From: Candidatus Nitrososphaera evergladensis SR1
GTDB lineage: Archaea > Thermoproteota > Nitrososphaeria > Nitrososphaerales > Nitrososphaeraceae
Direction of reading: 5' to 3'
Assembly (NCBI RefSeq): GCF_000730285.1
Contig: NZ_CP007174.1
Location: 2,480,001 to 2,544,000, forward strand
Length of the DNA: 64,000 nt
Shown here: positions 48,982 through 57,283 of the stretch, one piece after another
Layout of the letters: each line of letters begins with the position of its first letter
Position numbering within the stretch: the first letter of the stretch is position 1
The notes under the pieces: generated by a model
The model's database searches: none
What the model was told of the DNA's origin: nothing
Seen by the model: the letters and a program-made list of their open reading frames with translations, nothing else
Position numbers and translations under genes: made by a program

Positions 48982-50339
48982 CAGATAACACCATCGAAGG
49001 CGTCCTTGCAAAGGCACTCGCACTGTGCAACCCGACGGCCGCGGAAGAAAAGAGGATAACCGCGGTCGCAGAGGAGGCAAAAAAGCTCGTGGAGCAAAAG
49101 AGCAAGGCAACTTCTTCAGAAGTAAGGGAGATCATTTTTGGCGGCTCGTTTGCCAAGGGAACGTGGCTCCACGGCGATGCAGACATTGACATTTTCCTCA
49201 AGGTCGACCCTTCTGTCAGCGAGGAGAGGTTTGAAAAGCTGGGAGTCGAGATAGGCAGGCAAGCTCTAAGGAAATACAAGCCCAAGCTGCGCTACTCGGA
49301 CCACCCGTACGTCGAGGCGACAGTCAGGGGCATCAGGATAAACGTCGTTCCCTGCTACGACGTGCAAAGGGGCCAGTGGAAGAGCGCGGCTGACAGGTCG
49401 CCTTTTCACACGCAGTACATTATGGAAACGCTTGACGTAGCCAAGAAAGAGCAGGTCAGGCTCTTGAAAAAATTCCTAAAATCAACAGGTATCTACGGTG
49501 CCGAGATATCCACCGGCGGCTTTTCCGGCTATGTCTCTGAGGTGCTGATAGCGAAATACGGCTCGCTTGAAGGCGCGCTTGCGGCAGCCGCGGAATTCAG
49601 GCAGGGGCAGGTCGTTTCGGTCGGCGACTATGACGCAGACATTTCAAAGGGGTTTTCAAGCCCGCTTGTGATAATCGACCCGATTGACCCAAGGCGCAAC
49701 CTTGGGACTGCGATATCGCCAGAGAGCGTCGGCAGATTTGCGCTTGCCGCAAGGGCATTTTTGCACAATCCTTCTGAAAAATTCTTTGCAAGGCAAAAGC
49801 CAAGCGTCAACAAAAAGCTGTACAGAAACGTGCTGGTGGTAGAGTTTTCGCACAGGGAGCGCAGCCCCGACACGATATGGGGTCAGCTGAAGCGCAGCGC
49901 CAACTCGGTTGCCAAGCAGCTAGAGCTTGCAGGCTTTACGGTTTTCAGGACGACTTGCAACACCGACGAGAAAAAGAGCGGCGCGTTTGCGTTCCTGCTT
50001 GAATCGCTTGCACTGCCAGAGTACATGATGCGCAAGGGACCCGAGATCGCAAGGGCAAAAGACATGGAGAGCTTTGTGATGGCTGCAAGGTCGCTTGCAA
50101 TGTGGGCTGACAGGGAGATGAGAGTATCAGCAATAGTAGAAAGAAAGGCCACCGACGCAGGACAGCTTGTAAAGACGCTGCTTGGCAGGCCGCCAGAAGC
50201 AAACGGGATTGCAAGGGACATGATAACAGGCAGGGTCAAGGTTTATAGTGCAAGCGGGCGGAGGAGATTTCCAGGTCTGGTGAAAGAGGCCGTTGACGAA
50301 CTTGTCTCGACAGAGAATCTCATTTTCTTCTTCAAGTGA
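48978..50339 (+). CDS. cca: CCA-adding tRNA nucleotidyltransferase, archaeal class I
   Basis: A 453-residue class I CCA enzyme that adds CCA to tRNA 3' ends; it is needed because the tRNA-Arg gene in this window encodes no CCA. The catalytic motif is GGSFAKGTWLHGDADIDIFL (Gly-Ser then two Asp). The central and tail domains follow through VVPCYDVQRGQWKSAADR. The TTG start overlaps the thpR stop. Confidence 0.94.
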   Translation: MTDNTIEGVLAKALALCNPTAAEEKRITAVAEEAKKLVEQKSKATSSEVREIIFGGSFAKGTWLHGDADIDIFLKVDPSVSEERFEKLGVEIGRQALRKYKPKLRYSDHPYVEATVRGIRINVVPCYDVQRGQWKSAADRSPFHTQYIMETLDVAKKEQVRLLKKFLKSTGIYGAEISTGGFSGYVSEVLIAKYGSLEGALAAAAEFRQGQVVSVGDYDADISKGFSSPLVIIDPIDPRRNLGTAISPESVGRFALAARAFLHNPSEKFFARQKPSVNKKLYRNVLVVEFSHRERSPDTIWGQLKRSANSVAKQLELAGFTVFRTTCNTDEKKSGAFAFLLESLALPEYMMRKGPEIARAKDMESFVMAARSLAMWADREMRVSAIVERKATDAGQLVKTLLGRPPEANGIARDMITGRVKVYSASGRRRFPGLVKEAVDELVSTENLIFFFK

Positions 50340-51084
50340 GCTCGTTCTTGGCTCGCCCGAGCTTGCCAAGATACTGACGTACCCTCGCGGGAGCGATGAA
50401 GAATATGCGTCGCGCCTTGCAGAGCTAAAGGGCCTTGGCGTGACTGCGGTTTTTGCAGGAGGTAGGACGGTGATAGGGGGCACAAGCATCGCAGGCAAGG
50501 GCTGTGTCGGGCTCGTGGTAAGGGCAAAGGCGCACGGAAGGACATGCGCGCTCAAGATCAGAAGAACCGACGCCAACAGGCCTACCATGCACGACGAGGT
50601 GAAATACCACAGGATTGCAAACGGCGCCGGCGTGGGCCCGGAGCTTGTCGGTTATTCGGACAATTTCATGCTGATGGAGTTTGCAGAAGGCACGACGATA
50701 GCTGAATGGGCGCAGGGCAAAAAATTAATTGACATCAAGCAGGCGTCTGCAGTAGCAAGGTCTGCCCTTGAGCAATGCTACGCGCTTGACAGGGCAGGGC
50801 TTGACCACGGCGAGCTCTCCCATGTCGACAGGCACATCATAGTCGACAATGACACAAAGGCCACCACCATCATCATCGACTTTGAAAGTGCAAGCACGGA
50901 ACGCAAGCCGTCAAACGTCTCTGCCGCCGGCCAGTCGCTTCTCGTGTCCGGCGCCGTCGCAAGCACTCTTGCGCAAGTCCTGCGGGTTGACAGAGAAGCC
51001 GCAATAGGCGCACTCAAAAAATACAAGCGCGACCAGACGCGTGAAAATTTCGACGCAATCCTGGCGCTTGTTGCTTTTGCCTAA
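50293..51084 (+). CDS. RIO-like / atypical protein kinase
   Basis: A 263-residue kinase-like protein. A Gly-rich IAGKGCVGLVV loop and CALKIRR carry the ATP-binding Lys, EYHRIANGAGVGPEL-like sequence supplies the Glu helix and MLMEFAEG the hinge. LDHGELSHVDRHIIV replaces the usual HxDLxxxN loop, and IIDFES is the metal-binding DFG equivalent. The TTG start lies inside the end of the cca gene (47-nt overlap). It is related to RIO and Kae1-associated kinases, but the substrate is unknown. Confidence 0.75.
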   Translation: MTNLSRQRISFSSSSELVLGSPELAKILTYPRGSDEEYASRLAELKGLGVTAVFAGGRTVIGGTSIAGKGCVGLVVRAKAHGRTCALKIRRTDANRPTMHDEVKYHRIANGAGVGPELVGYSDNFMLMEFAEGTTIAEWAQGKKLIDIKQASAVARSALEQCYALDRAGLDHGELSHVDRHIIVDNDTKATTIIIDFESASTERKPSNVSAAGQSLLVSGAVASTLAQVLRVDREAAIGALKKYKRDQTRENFDAILALVAFA

Positions 51085-51135
51085 CTACTATATAGGCAAG
51101 CTATATTTTTTAACTCAAGCTGCGTAGCAGCGCCG

Positions 51136-51873
51136 TTGGCTGTGCCTGAAATCGACATACGCAAGCTGAAAAACGTGAACCTAAAGGGCGGAATAGTGGT
51201 TGACGGCTTTCCAAGCGTCGGCCTTGCAAATGCCATCGCCTCAGAGTGCCTGATACATTCGCTCAAGACAGAATTTGTGGCGGTCATTGACTCGTCGGCG
51301 TTTCCGCCTCTTTCGATAATCAAAAACGCCATGCCCAACTTTCCAGCGCGGGTCTACGCAAACGAGGATCTAAAGCTGGCAATGTTTGTATCAGAGCTGA
51401 ACCTCGACCCTTCTATGTTCCGGCCAGTAGCCAACATGATGATCGAGTGGGCCCTTGACAGCAACTGCGACCTCATCATCAGCGCGGCTGGAATCCCGTA
51501 CGAGGAAGGTGAGGGCACAAAGGAAAGCCCGCCGGTGTTTGCGGTAGGGAGCACGCCGGCCGCGCTCAAAAGAGCGGCAGAGGCAGGCATCCCGCCTGTC
51601 ATGAACGGCTCTGTCTCTGGCATACCGGCGATACTGCTCAACGAAGGCGCCTGGCGCAACTATGACGTGATTGTGCTCATGGTAAAGGTGGTGCGCGACA
51701 TGCCCGACTTTAGGGCAGGCGCCGCCGTTGCAGAAGCGCTTGCCAAGCTTGCGCCGGGTGCCTCGTGTGACGTGCCGGCACTGCTGAAAGAGGCGGAGGG
51801 CATGGAAAAGACCCTGAAAAGGATACGCAGTGAGCAGCAGGCCGCGCTTCCAAAGGAACCGTTCTACGGCTGA
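51136..51873 (+). CDS. PAC2 family protein (proteasome-assembly chaperone-like)
   Basis: A 245-residue PAC2-family protein with GGIVVDGFPSVGLANAIASE at the start, IISAAGIPYEEGEG in the middle and a C-terminal helix. Relatives in Archaea (PbaA/PbaB) bind the 20S proteasome or its assembly intermediates. The start is TTG 51136 or GTG 51142, with a TATA-like stretch upstream. It is probably cytoplasmic. Confidence 0.88.
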   Translation: MAVPEIDIRKLKNVNLKGGIVVDGFPSVGLANAIASECLIHSLKTEFVAVIDSSAFPPLSIIKNAMPNFPARVYANEDLKLAMFVSELNLDPSMFRPVANMMIEWALDSNCDLIISAAGIPYEEGEGTKESPPVFAVGSTPAALKRAAEAGIPPVMNGSVSGIPAILLNEGAWRNYDVIVLMVKVVRDMPDFRAGAAVAEALAKLAPGASCDVPALLKEAEGMEKTLKRIRSEQQAALPKEPFYG

Positions 51874-51883
51874 TGATTAGGAT

Positions 51884-52492
51884 ATGGACGCAATTTTGCA
51901 CCACCTCTCAGGCGTTGACGAGCGCCTCGGCAGCATAATCACATCAGTCGGCAGCTACACGATAGCAACCGGCGGCGACCCGTTCCAGTCGCTTGTGCGC
52001 TCCATAATGTACCAGCAGCTTGCCGGCAGCGCGGCTGACGCCATCCACGCGCGGTTTCTGGGGCTGTACAGAGGAAGGTTCCCCTCGCCGGTCAGGCTTG
52101 CCGCCACTCCTGAAGCGCAGCTGCGGGCAATAGGGCTTTCCGGCAGAAAGACAGAGTATGTGAAAGGACTTGCAGCAGACGTGTCCGGCGGCAGGCTGGA
52201 CCTCGCATCGCTTGCCGCAATGGAAGACGAGCTGGTCATAGAGCAGTTGACCACGGTCAGGGGGATAGGCAGGTGGACGGCAGAGATGTTTTTGATCTTT
52301 TGCCTCGGCAGGCCCGACGTGCTCCCAGTGGGCGACCTTGGCCCGCAAAAGGCCGTGCAAAAGGCGTATTTTCTGCGGAAACTGCCGTCGCCGGAAAGGA
52401 TGGAAAAGATTGCCAGGCCGTGGCGGCCCTACAGGAGCGTCGCCACCTGGTACCTGTGGAAGTCGCTTGAAAAGTTCAAGACTATAGGCTGA
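51884..52492 (+). CDS. alkA: DNA-3-methyladenine glycosylase, AlkA-like (HhH-GPD)
   Basis: A 202-residue base-excision enzyme. The helix-hairpin-helix is LTTVRGIGRWTAEMFLIF, followed by the catalytic Asp in VGDLG. The N-terminal helices include QSLVRSIMYQQLAGSAAD. It should remove alkylated bases from DNA. It starts 10 nt after the PAC2 gene, so they are co-transcribed. The 3' end overlaps the convergent gene at 52482. Confidence 0.9.
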   Translation: MDAILHHLSGVDERLGSIITSVGSYTIATGGDPFQSLVRSIMYQQLAGSAADAIHARFLGLYRGRFPSPVRLAATPEAQLRAIGLSGRKTEYVKGLAADVSGGRLDLASLAAMEDELVIEQLTTVRGIGRWTAEMFLIFCLGRPDVLPVGDLGPQKAVQKAYFLRKLPSPERMEKIARPWRPYRSVATWYLWKSLEKFKTIG

Positions 52493-53003
52493 TCTTCATT
52501 TCCTGCGCAAGCGCCTTTACGGTGTTGACGTCAAGGTCCAGCTGCTCGGCCACGAGATCTTCTGATATCCCGGATTCAAGCAGGTTGCGCAGCGCTTCTT
52601 TCTTTTCCGCGTTGACGATGTTTGCAGGTGGGTAGAGCGACAATTCGCCCTCCACTGACTTTACATATTGCTGCACCTTGCCGGTCAGCTCGTCGAGGCT
52701 GACGTCGGCTTCTGTAGAGAACACCAGTATGTGGTCCTTGATGGGCATGCTGACGAGCCTCACAGTGTCATAATTGTAGACGACGGATTGCAGAGTGCCC
52801 AGCTCTTTTGAGAATATCTTGCGCAGGTCTATGATGTACGCAGACTGCGACAGGCTTATCTCGTTGCTCCTATCCGAAAGGCGTGCGGGCGCGTCTTCCC
52901 TCCTGACGCCGGCGTAAAGGTGGCCAGACTTTTCAACTATTCCGGCAAAACGGATCTTGGGGTTCAGTGCAAGTACGTTCTTGGAAAACTGCTCGGCTCT
53001 CAT
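52482..53003 (-). CDS. thaumarchaeal protein with possible sensor and C-terminal HTH
   Basis: A 173-residue protein. Residues 1-120 form an alpha/beta sensor-like fold (IRFAGIVEKSGHLYAGVRR and RLVSMPIKDHILVFST) as in the DUF6659 family of Thaumarchaea. The last 40 residues (LLESGISEDLVAEQLDLDVNTVKALAQEM) look like a helix-turn-helix. It may be a regulator, but no DNA target is evident. It converges with alkA. Confidence 0.6.
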   Translation of the reverse strand: MRAEQFSKNVLALNPKIRFAGIVEKSGHLYAGVRREDAPARLSDRSNEISLSQSAYIIDLRKIFSKELGTLQSVVYNYDTVRLVSMPIKDHILVFSTEADVSLDELTGKVQQYVKSVEGELSLYPPANIVNAEKKEALRNLLESGISEDLVAEQLDLDVNTVKALAQEMKISL

Positions 53004-53083
53004 ATTTTACACACTCTTAAACTTGGGACGGAATATTAGGTTTTTTGAATAAGAAAAGGAAAAGGAGGGAAAAAGTGAAGGCT

Positions 53084-53824
53084 TTACGCCTTTTGTGGGA
53101 CTTCTTTTATCCTGCCGCGGCCGGTCTTTTTCGGCGCGATGTTGCCCACCTTGCGTCCTGGCGGCGTGTTCCTCGACACCGACGACTGGCGGCCAATGTG
53201 CTGGTGCCTTCCACCTCCGTGCGGGTGGTAGACGGCTGCCTGCGCAATGCCCCTGACCGTCGGGTACAGCCTGCCGTGGGCCTGCATGTACTTTGCCCTG
53301 TTTCCGGCCTTCAAAAATGGCTTTTCCTTCCTGCCTGCGCCTGCGATGGTTCCAATCATTGCCCGGCATTTTGCGTTTAGCGTCAGGAACTTGCCAGACG
53401 GGAACTTGATCGTGACTCCCTCCGTGCCGTGCGCAAAGACGATGGCGCCCGAGCCGGCAGCCTTTATCAGCTTGCCTCCGTCGCCGGCGTTCTTTTCAAT
53501 GTTGCATACAAGCGTCCCGTCCGGGACCGATTCGAGGGCAAGGATGTTGCCCTTGGTTGCCGGCGAGCCCTGGCCGACCTGTATGGTGCTTCCGACTATG
53601 GTGCCCTCTGGCGCCGGGACGTACGAGTGGCGGCCATCGTCAAAGGATACCTTTGCCAGCGGCGCATCGCGCCCCCTCTCGTGAACAATGTCAACTACCG
53701 TACCTTTGTGATTCTCTTCTAGCTTGAAATTGGGATATTTTGCTGGTGCTATCTTGCCGACTATGATCGCGCGGAACTGCTTGCCTCCGCGGCCTCGGCG
53801 GCGCACTAGTGTTCGCTTGCCCAT
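53084..53824 (-). CDS. rpl2: ribosomal protein L2 (uL2)
   Basis: A 246-residue L2 protein of the large subunit with the conserved GKRTLVRRRGRGG start and C-terminal AAVYHPHGGGRHQHIG, the segment near the peptidyl transferase centre. It stands alone, away from the usual L2-S19-L22 cluster. Confidence 0.96.
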   Translation of the reverse strand: MGKRTLVRRRGRGGKQFRAIIVGKIAPAKYPNFKLEENHKGTVVDIVHERGRDAPLAKVSFDDGRHSYVPAPEGTIVGSTIQVGQGSPATKGNILALESVPDGTLVCNIEKNAGDGGKLIKAAGSGAIVFAHGTEGVTIKFPSGKFLTLNAKCRAMIGTIAGAGRKEKPFLKAGNRAKYMQAHGRLYPTVRGIAQAAVYHPHGGGRHQHIGRQSSVSRNTPPGRKVGNIAPKKTGRGRIKEVPQKA

Positions 53825-53873
53825 TTATTATCCACAGTCAAGCCTGCCGATAGGTGATTTTAAGCTTGTGCTA

Positions 53874-54359
53874 TTATTGTTGCTTCTGCTGCTGGGACGC
53901 AAAGAACTCTGCGCCGGCCTTCTCCATCTGCTTCTTTGTGAGGTTTTTCTTGCGGGTTGCAACCCACCAGACGTGCCCAGACGGGTCGACAAGCTGGCCC
54001 GCCCTGTCGCCCCAGAACATATCCATGACAGGCATGGTAGCAGTGGCGCCTGCCCTCACGGCCTGGTCAAAAAGCTTGTCTACGTTCTTTACGTACAGCC
54101 ATATGCTGCCGCTCGGCCCGCCCACGGACTGCGGCGAGAAGGCTTTCATCTCTGGCATCTCATCAACCAGCGTAAAACGAGAGTCACCTATCTTTAGTTC
54201 CGCATGTGCTATGGTCTTGCCGTCCGGCATATAGAAGCGGCCGCCTTCCTTGGCGCCAAACGCCTTTTTGTAAAACTCGATCGCCTGCGTGCCGTTCTTG
54301 ACAATTATAGAGGGTGTTATCGTGCGGTACCCCTTTGGTATCGGGCTGACCTTTGCCAT
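53874..54359 (-). CDS. VOC family protein, PhnB/glyoxalase-like
   Basis: A 161-residue VOC protein with two beta-alpha-beta-beta units (TPSIIVKNGTQAIEFYKKAF and SIWLYVKNVDKLFDQAVRAGA). The DMFWGDRAGQLVDPSGHVW segment holds the metal-site Asp/His pattern. Such proteins handle small molecules or give antibiotic resistance. The reaction is unknown. A poly-Gln tail ends the protein. Confidence 0.85.
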   Translation of the reverse strand: MAKVSPIPKGYRTITPSIIVKNGTQAIEFYKKAFGAKEGGRFYMPDGKTIAHAELKIGDSRFTLVDEMPEMKAFSPQSVGGPSGSIWLYVKNVDKLFDQAVRAGATATMPVMDMFWGDRAGQLVDPSGHVWWVATRKKNLTKKQMEKAGAEFFASQQQKQQ

Positions 54360-54512
54360 GCGTCACAGTTGTCCCCAGGCGGTATTAAGGCTTGTGAGTA
54401 CGCGCATGCACACAGATGACGCATTATTGCCGCCAATCTCAGGCGCGGCTACCAATTATTCCCTTATCCACAAAAAATATATGATTTAAAACGACCATTT
54501 CATGCAGAGATA

Positions 54513-56378
54513 ATGAGCAAGTCCAGAGTGGCTACTACAACAGCCGCCAACTCCAAGCAGAAAGGTATCTCGCCCCCAAAGCCCAACCCTAGATGGGGCA
54601 GGGAGGAGGAGACAGAGTTTTTCGCAAAAAAGGTCAAGCTTTTCAGACAAGGCAAGATTAGTGAAGACGATTTTCGCCGTTTCAGGCTGCAGCACGGCGC
54701 CTACGGATCGCGCCTGCACGCCGATTACAGCATGGTAAGGATAAAGGTTCCGTCAGGAGAGATAACCGCAGAGCAGGTTGAAAAGATAGCAAGCCTCTCA
54801 GAGGCGTTCTCGATAGGCTCGGCGCACGTCTCGACCCGCCAGAACATCCAGCTGCACTGGGTGCAATTGGAAGACGTGAGCGAAGTGATGCGCGGCCTGG
54901 TAGAAGCAGGATTGACCACGAGGGAGGCATGCGGCAACACCGTCAGAAACGTCATGTGCAGCCACTTTGCAGGCGTGTGTCCGGACGAGGCGTTTGACGC
55001 CACTCCGTACGCTATGGCGATTGCAAGGTTCTTTTTGAGAAACCCGATGTGCCAGAACCTTCCGCGCAAGTTCAAGATCAACTTTGGCTGCTGCGAAAAG
55101 CACGGCCTGGTTAAAGTCGCAGACATTGGCCTCGTGCCCACAGTAAAGGAAGGAGAAAATGGCGCAAAGGTCAGGGGGTTCAGGATATACCTTGGCGGGG
55201 GGCTTGGCGCCGCGTCGTTCATCGGCCACGCACTTGAAGATTTCACCCCGGAAGACCGCGTCCTTGCCACGTGCATGGCGACAGTCAGGCTGTTTGACAG
55301 GCACGGAAACCGCGAGAACATGGCCAGAAACAGGATGCGCTACTTGGTGCACGAGACAGGCTGGGAGAAATTCCAAAAGATGGTGCTGAAGGAGCGCACG
55401 GCAGTCGAGATGACGACCTCGCTTGCCACTGCTTCCATGTACGACGTCAAGTCGCAGGAGGACAAGCGCCAGCTTCCAAAGGCGCCTTCTTCCCGCATGG
55501 CAAAGCTGCCAATGTTTGACAAGGTGACAAAGGACGGCCCGGCGTTTGAGCGCTGGCTGCATTCCAACACGGTGCCTCAAAAGCAGGAGGGCTACTTTAC
55601 GGTGTTTGTGACGCTGGGCGCAGGCGACATCACCGCAAGCCAGCTGCGCGTCCTTGCGTCTGCGATACGCGACTTTTCTGCAGAGGGCGCGGCAAGGAAC
55701 ACGCCCCAGCAGAACTTTGCGATACGATACGTGCGCGGCACGGACCTTCGCGACTTTTACAACAGGCTTGCAACGGCAGGCCTTGCAAACCCAGGCGCAC
55801 TCACCATTGCATCTTCCGTAGGCTGCTCTGGCACGACATCGTGCAACCTTGCGATCACCAACTCGCACAGGCTGGCAAAGGAGGTCCAGCGCAAGTTCCT
55901 GGAGCTTGGGCTTGACACCGACGACGACCTGCGCGACGCCACGATAAAGATAAGCGGCTGCCCCAACTCGTGCGGCCAGCATGAAATAGCCACAATCGGC
56001 TTTTTCGGCGGCGCCTCAAGGATTGGAAACGCCATGTCGCCAACCTACACAATGCTGTTTGGAGGAAGCGCAGGCGAGCAGGGCGAGCTTGGAAGGTCGG
56101 TGATGCGCGTGCCGGCAAAGCGCGTCATTGACGCGATACTAAAGATAATCGAGATGTACAGGTCAGAGCGCGTACAGGGCGAGACGCTCCACCAGTGGGT
56201 CGTAAAGGTGGTAAAGGGCCAAGGAACCGGCGCCATAAAGAGCCTTGAAGACATCAAGAACGCGCTCGTACCGGTCATCCAGCTCCCCGCAATCGAGCAA
56301 GACCCTGACGCCTACCGCGACTATGGCAGCGACGCCAAGTTCACTGCCAAGACGGCAAGGGGAGAATGCGCGGCTTGA
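54513..56378 (+). CDS. ferredoxin-dependent nitrite/sulfite reductase
   Basis: A 621-residue siroheme and 4Fe-4S reductase. Two ferredoxin-like halves and two siroheme domains appear in order. Cluster ligands are in GCSGTTSCNLA (about residues 437 and 443) and ISGCPNSCGQHE (about 482 and 486). It reduces nitrite to ammonia or sulfite to sulfide with six electrons from ferredoxin. In Nitrososphaera-like ammonia oxidisers it is thought to serve assimilation. ATG 54513 is upstream of a basic N-terminal extension of about 40 residues. A two-domain rhodanese overlaps its end by 13 nt, pointing toward sulfur chemistry. Confidence 0.92.
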   Translation: MSKSRVATTTAANSKQKGISPPKPNPRWGREEETEFFAKKVKLFRQGKISEDDFRRFRLQHGAYGSRLHADYSMVRIKVPSGEITAEQVEKIASLSEAFSIGSAHVSTRQNIQLHWVQLEDVSEVMRGLVEAGLTTREACGNTVRNVMCSHFAGVCPDEAFDATPYAMAIARFFLRNPMCQNLPRKFKINFGCCEKHGLVKVADIGLVPTVKEGENGAKVRGFRIYLGGGLGAASFIGHALEDFTPEDRVLATCMATVRLFDRHGNRENMARNRMRYLVHETGWEKFQKMVLKERTAVEMTTSLATASMYDVKSQEDKRQLPKAPSSRMAKLPMFDKVTKDGPAFERWLHSNTVPQKQEGYFTVFVTLGAGDITASQLRVLASAIRDFSAEGAARNTPQQNFAIRYVRGTDLRDFYNRLATAGLANPGALTIASSVGCSGTTSCNLAITNSHRLAKEVQRKFLELGLDTDDDLRDATIKISGCPNSCGQHEIATIGFFGGASRIGNAMSPTYTMLFGGSAGEQGELGRSVMRVPAKRVIDAILKIIEMYRSERVQGETLHQWVVKVVKGQGTGAIKSLEDIKNALVPVIQLPAIEQDPDAYRDYGSDAKFTAKTARGECAA

Positions 56379-57283
56379 GAAAAAAGGTAGTAGCAGCAAA
56401 GGCCAAAGTCAAGGCAAAGCCAAAGCCCAAAGCCGTCGTAAAAAAGGCCAAGCCTGCTGCTGTGGCAACAACAACAAAAAAACAGGAATTTGTCCAGCTG
56501 CCCATAGTGTGCGATGCTGACACGCTCCGCACCCTTGTGCGCAAAAAATCAGTGCGCGTAGTCGACGTCCGCAAGGCAGACGACTATGCCGCCGGCCACA
56601 TCCCTACCGCGGTTTCACTGCCGCTTGCGCGCCTGCTTGAGGACGACAAGCCCGAGCGCGTCGTGCAACTGCTGGAGGAGTTTGGCATCACCGAAAAGAT
56701 GCCCGTGGTGATATACGACGACACGTTTGGCGCGCTCGCCGCCAGAGTGGCATGGACGTTCCAGTACGTCGGCCACACAAACACGGCGCTCTTGGAAATG
56801 ACGTTTGGGCAGTGGAAGGAGCTTGGCCTCGAGACAGAGACAAAGCCCAACAAGTATCCTCCCTCAAAGCACCCGCTTGCAATAAACAGGGACATTTACG
56901 CAGACGCGCAGTACGTCGAGGCCGCGCAGTCGCAGCAGGGCAAGCTGCTGGTCGATTCCCGGGAGCGCCTGAACTTTCTGACTGAACACATCCCCACCGC
57001 AAGGAACATCCCCTACACGATGCTTGGCGCAAACGGCAACATACTGAGAAAGGCAGACGAGCTAAAGCGCATGATAGAAAACCGCGGCATCGCGCCAGAT
57101 TCAGAGATAATTACGTACTGCGGAAGCGTCGGCACGCTGTCGGGCCTTGCATACTATGCGCTAAAGCTTGCCGGCTACAACAACGTCAAGCTGTATCCAA
57201 AGTCGTTCAAGGAATGGAAGTCGCTCGGCAAGCCCAAGGACGAGTTCAAGGAAGCCAACTACTGGGACCTTTCAGCGGAGTGA
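56366..57283 (+). CDS. thiosulfate sulfurtransferase (two-domain rhodanese)
   Basis: A 305-residue rhodanese with a Lys/Ala-rich N-terminal extension (about 40 residues) and two rhodanese domains. The first has VVDVRKADDYAAGHIP and an Asp where the catalytic Cys would be (IYDDTFGALAAR), so it is inactive. The second has the active ITYCGSVGTLSG loop. It transfers sulfane sulfur. Its ATG overlaps the reductase stop, so the two are co-translated. The 3' end overlaps the TnpB gene by 25 nt. Confidence 0.9.
   Translation: MRGLRKKVVAAKAKVKAKPKPKAVVKKAKPAAVATTTKKQEFVQLPIVCDADTLRTLVRKKSVRVVDVRKADDYAAGHIPTAVSLPLARLLEDDKPERVVQLLEEFGITEKMPVVIYDDTFGALAARVAWTFQYVGHTNTALLEMTFGQWKELGLETETKPNKYPPSKHPLAINRDIYADAQYVEAAQSQQGKLLVDSRERLNFLTEHIPTARNIPYTMLGANGNILRKADELKRMIENRGIAPDSEIITYCGSVGTLSGLAYYALKLAGYNNVKLYPKSFKEWKSLGKPKDEFKEANYWDLSAE

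Noticed and set aside
54798-55982. A 394-residue open frame antisense to the nitrite/sulfite reductase
   Set aside because: It is rich in Cys, His, Arg and Val as expected of an antisense shadow of GC-rich coding DNA, and no domain is visible. The sense frame has all cofactor motifs.
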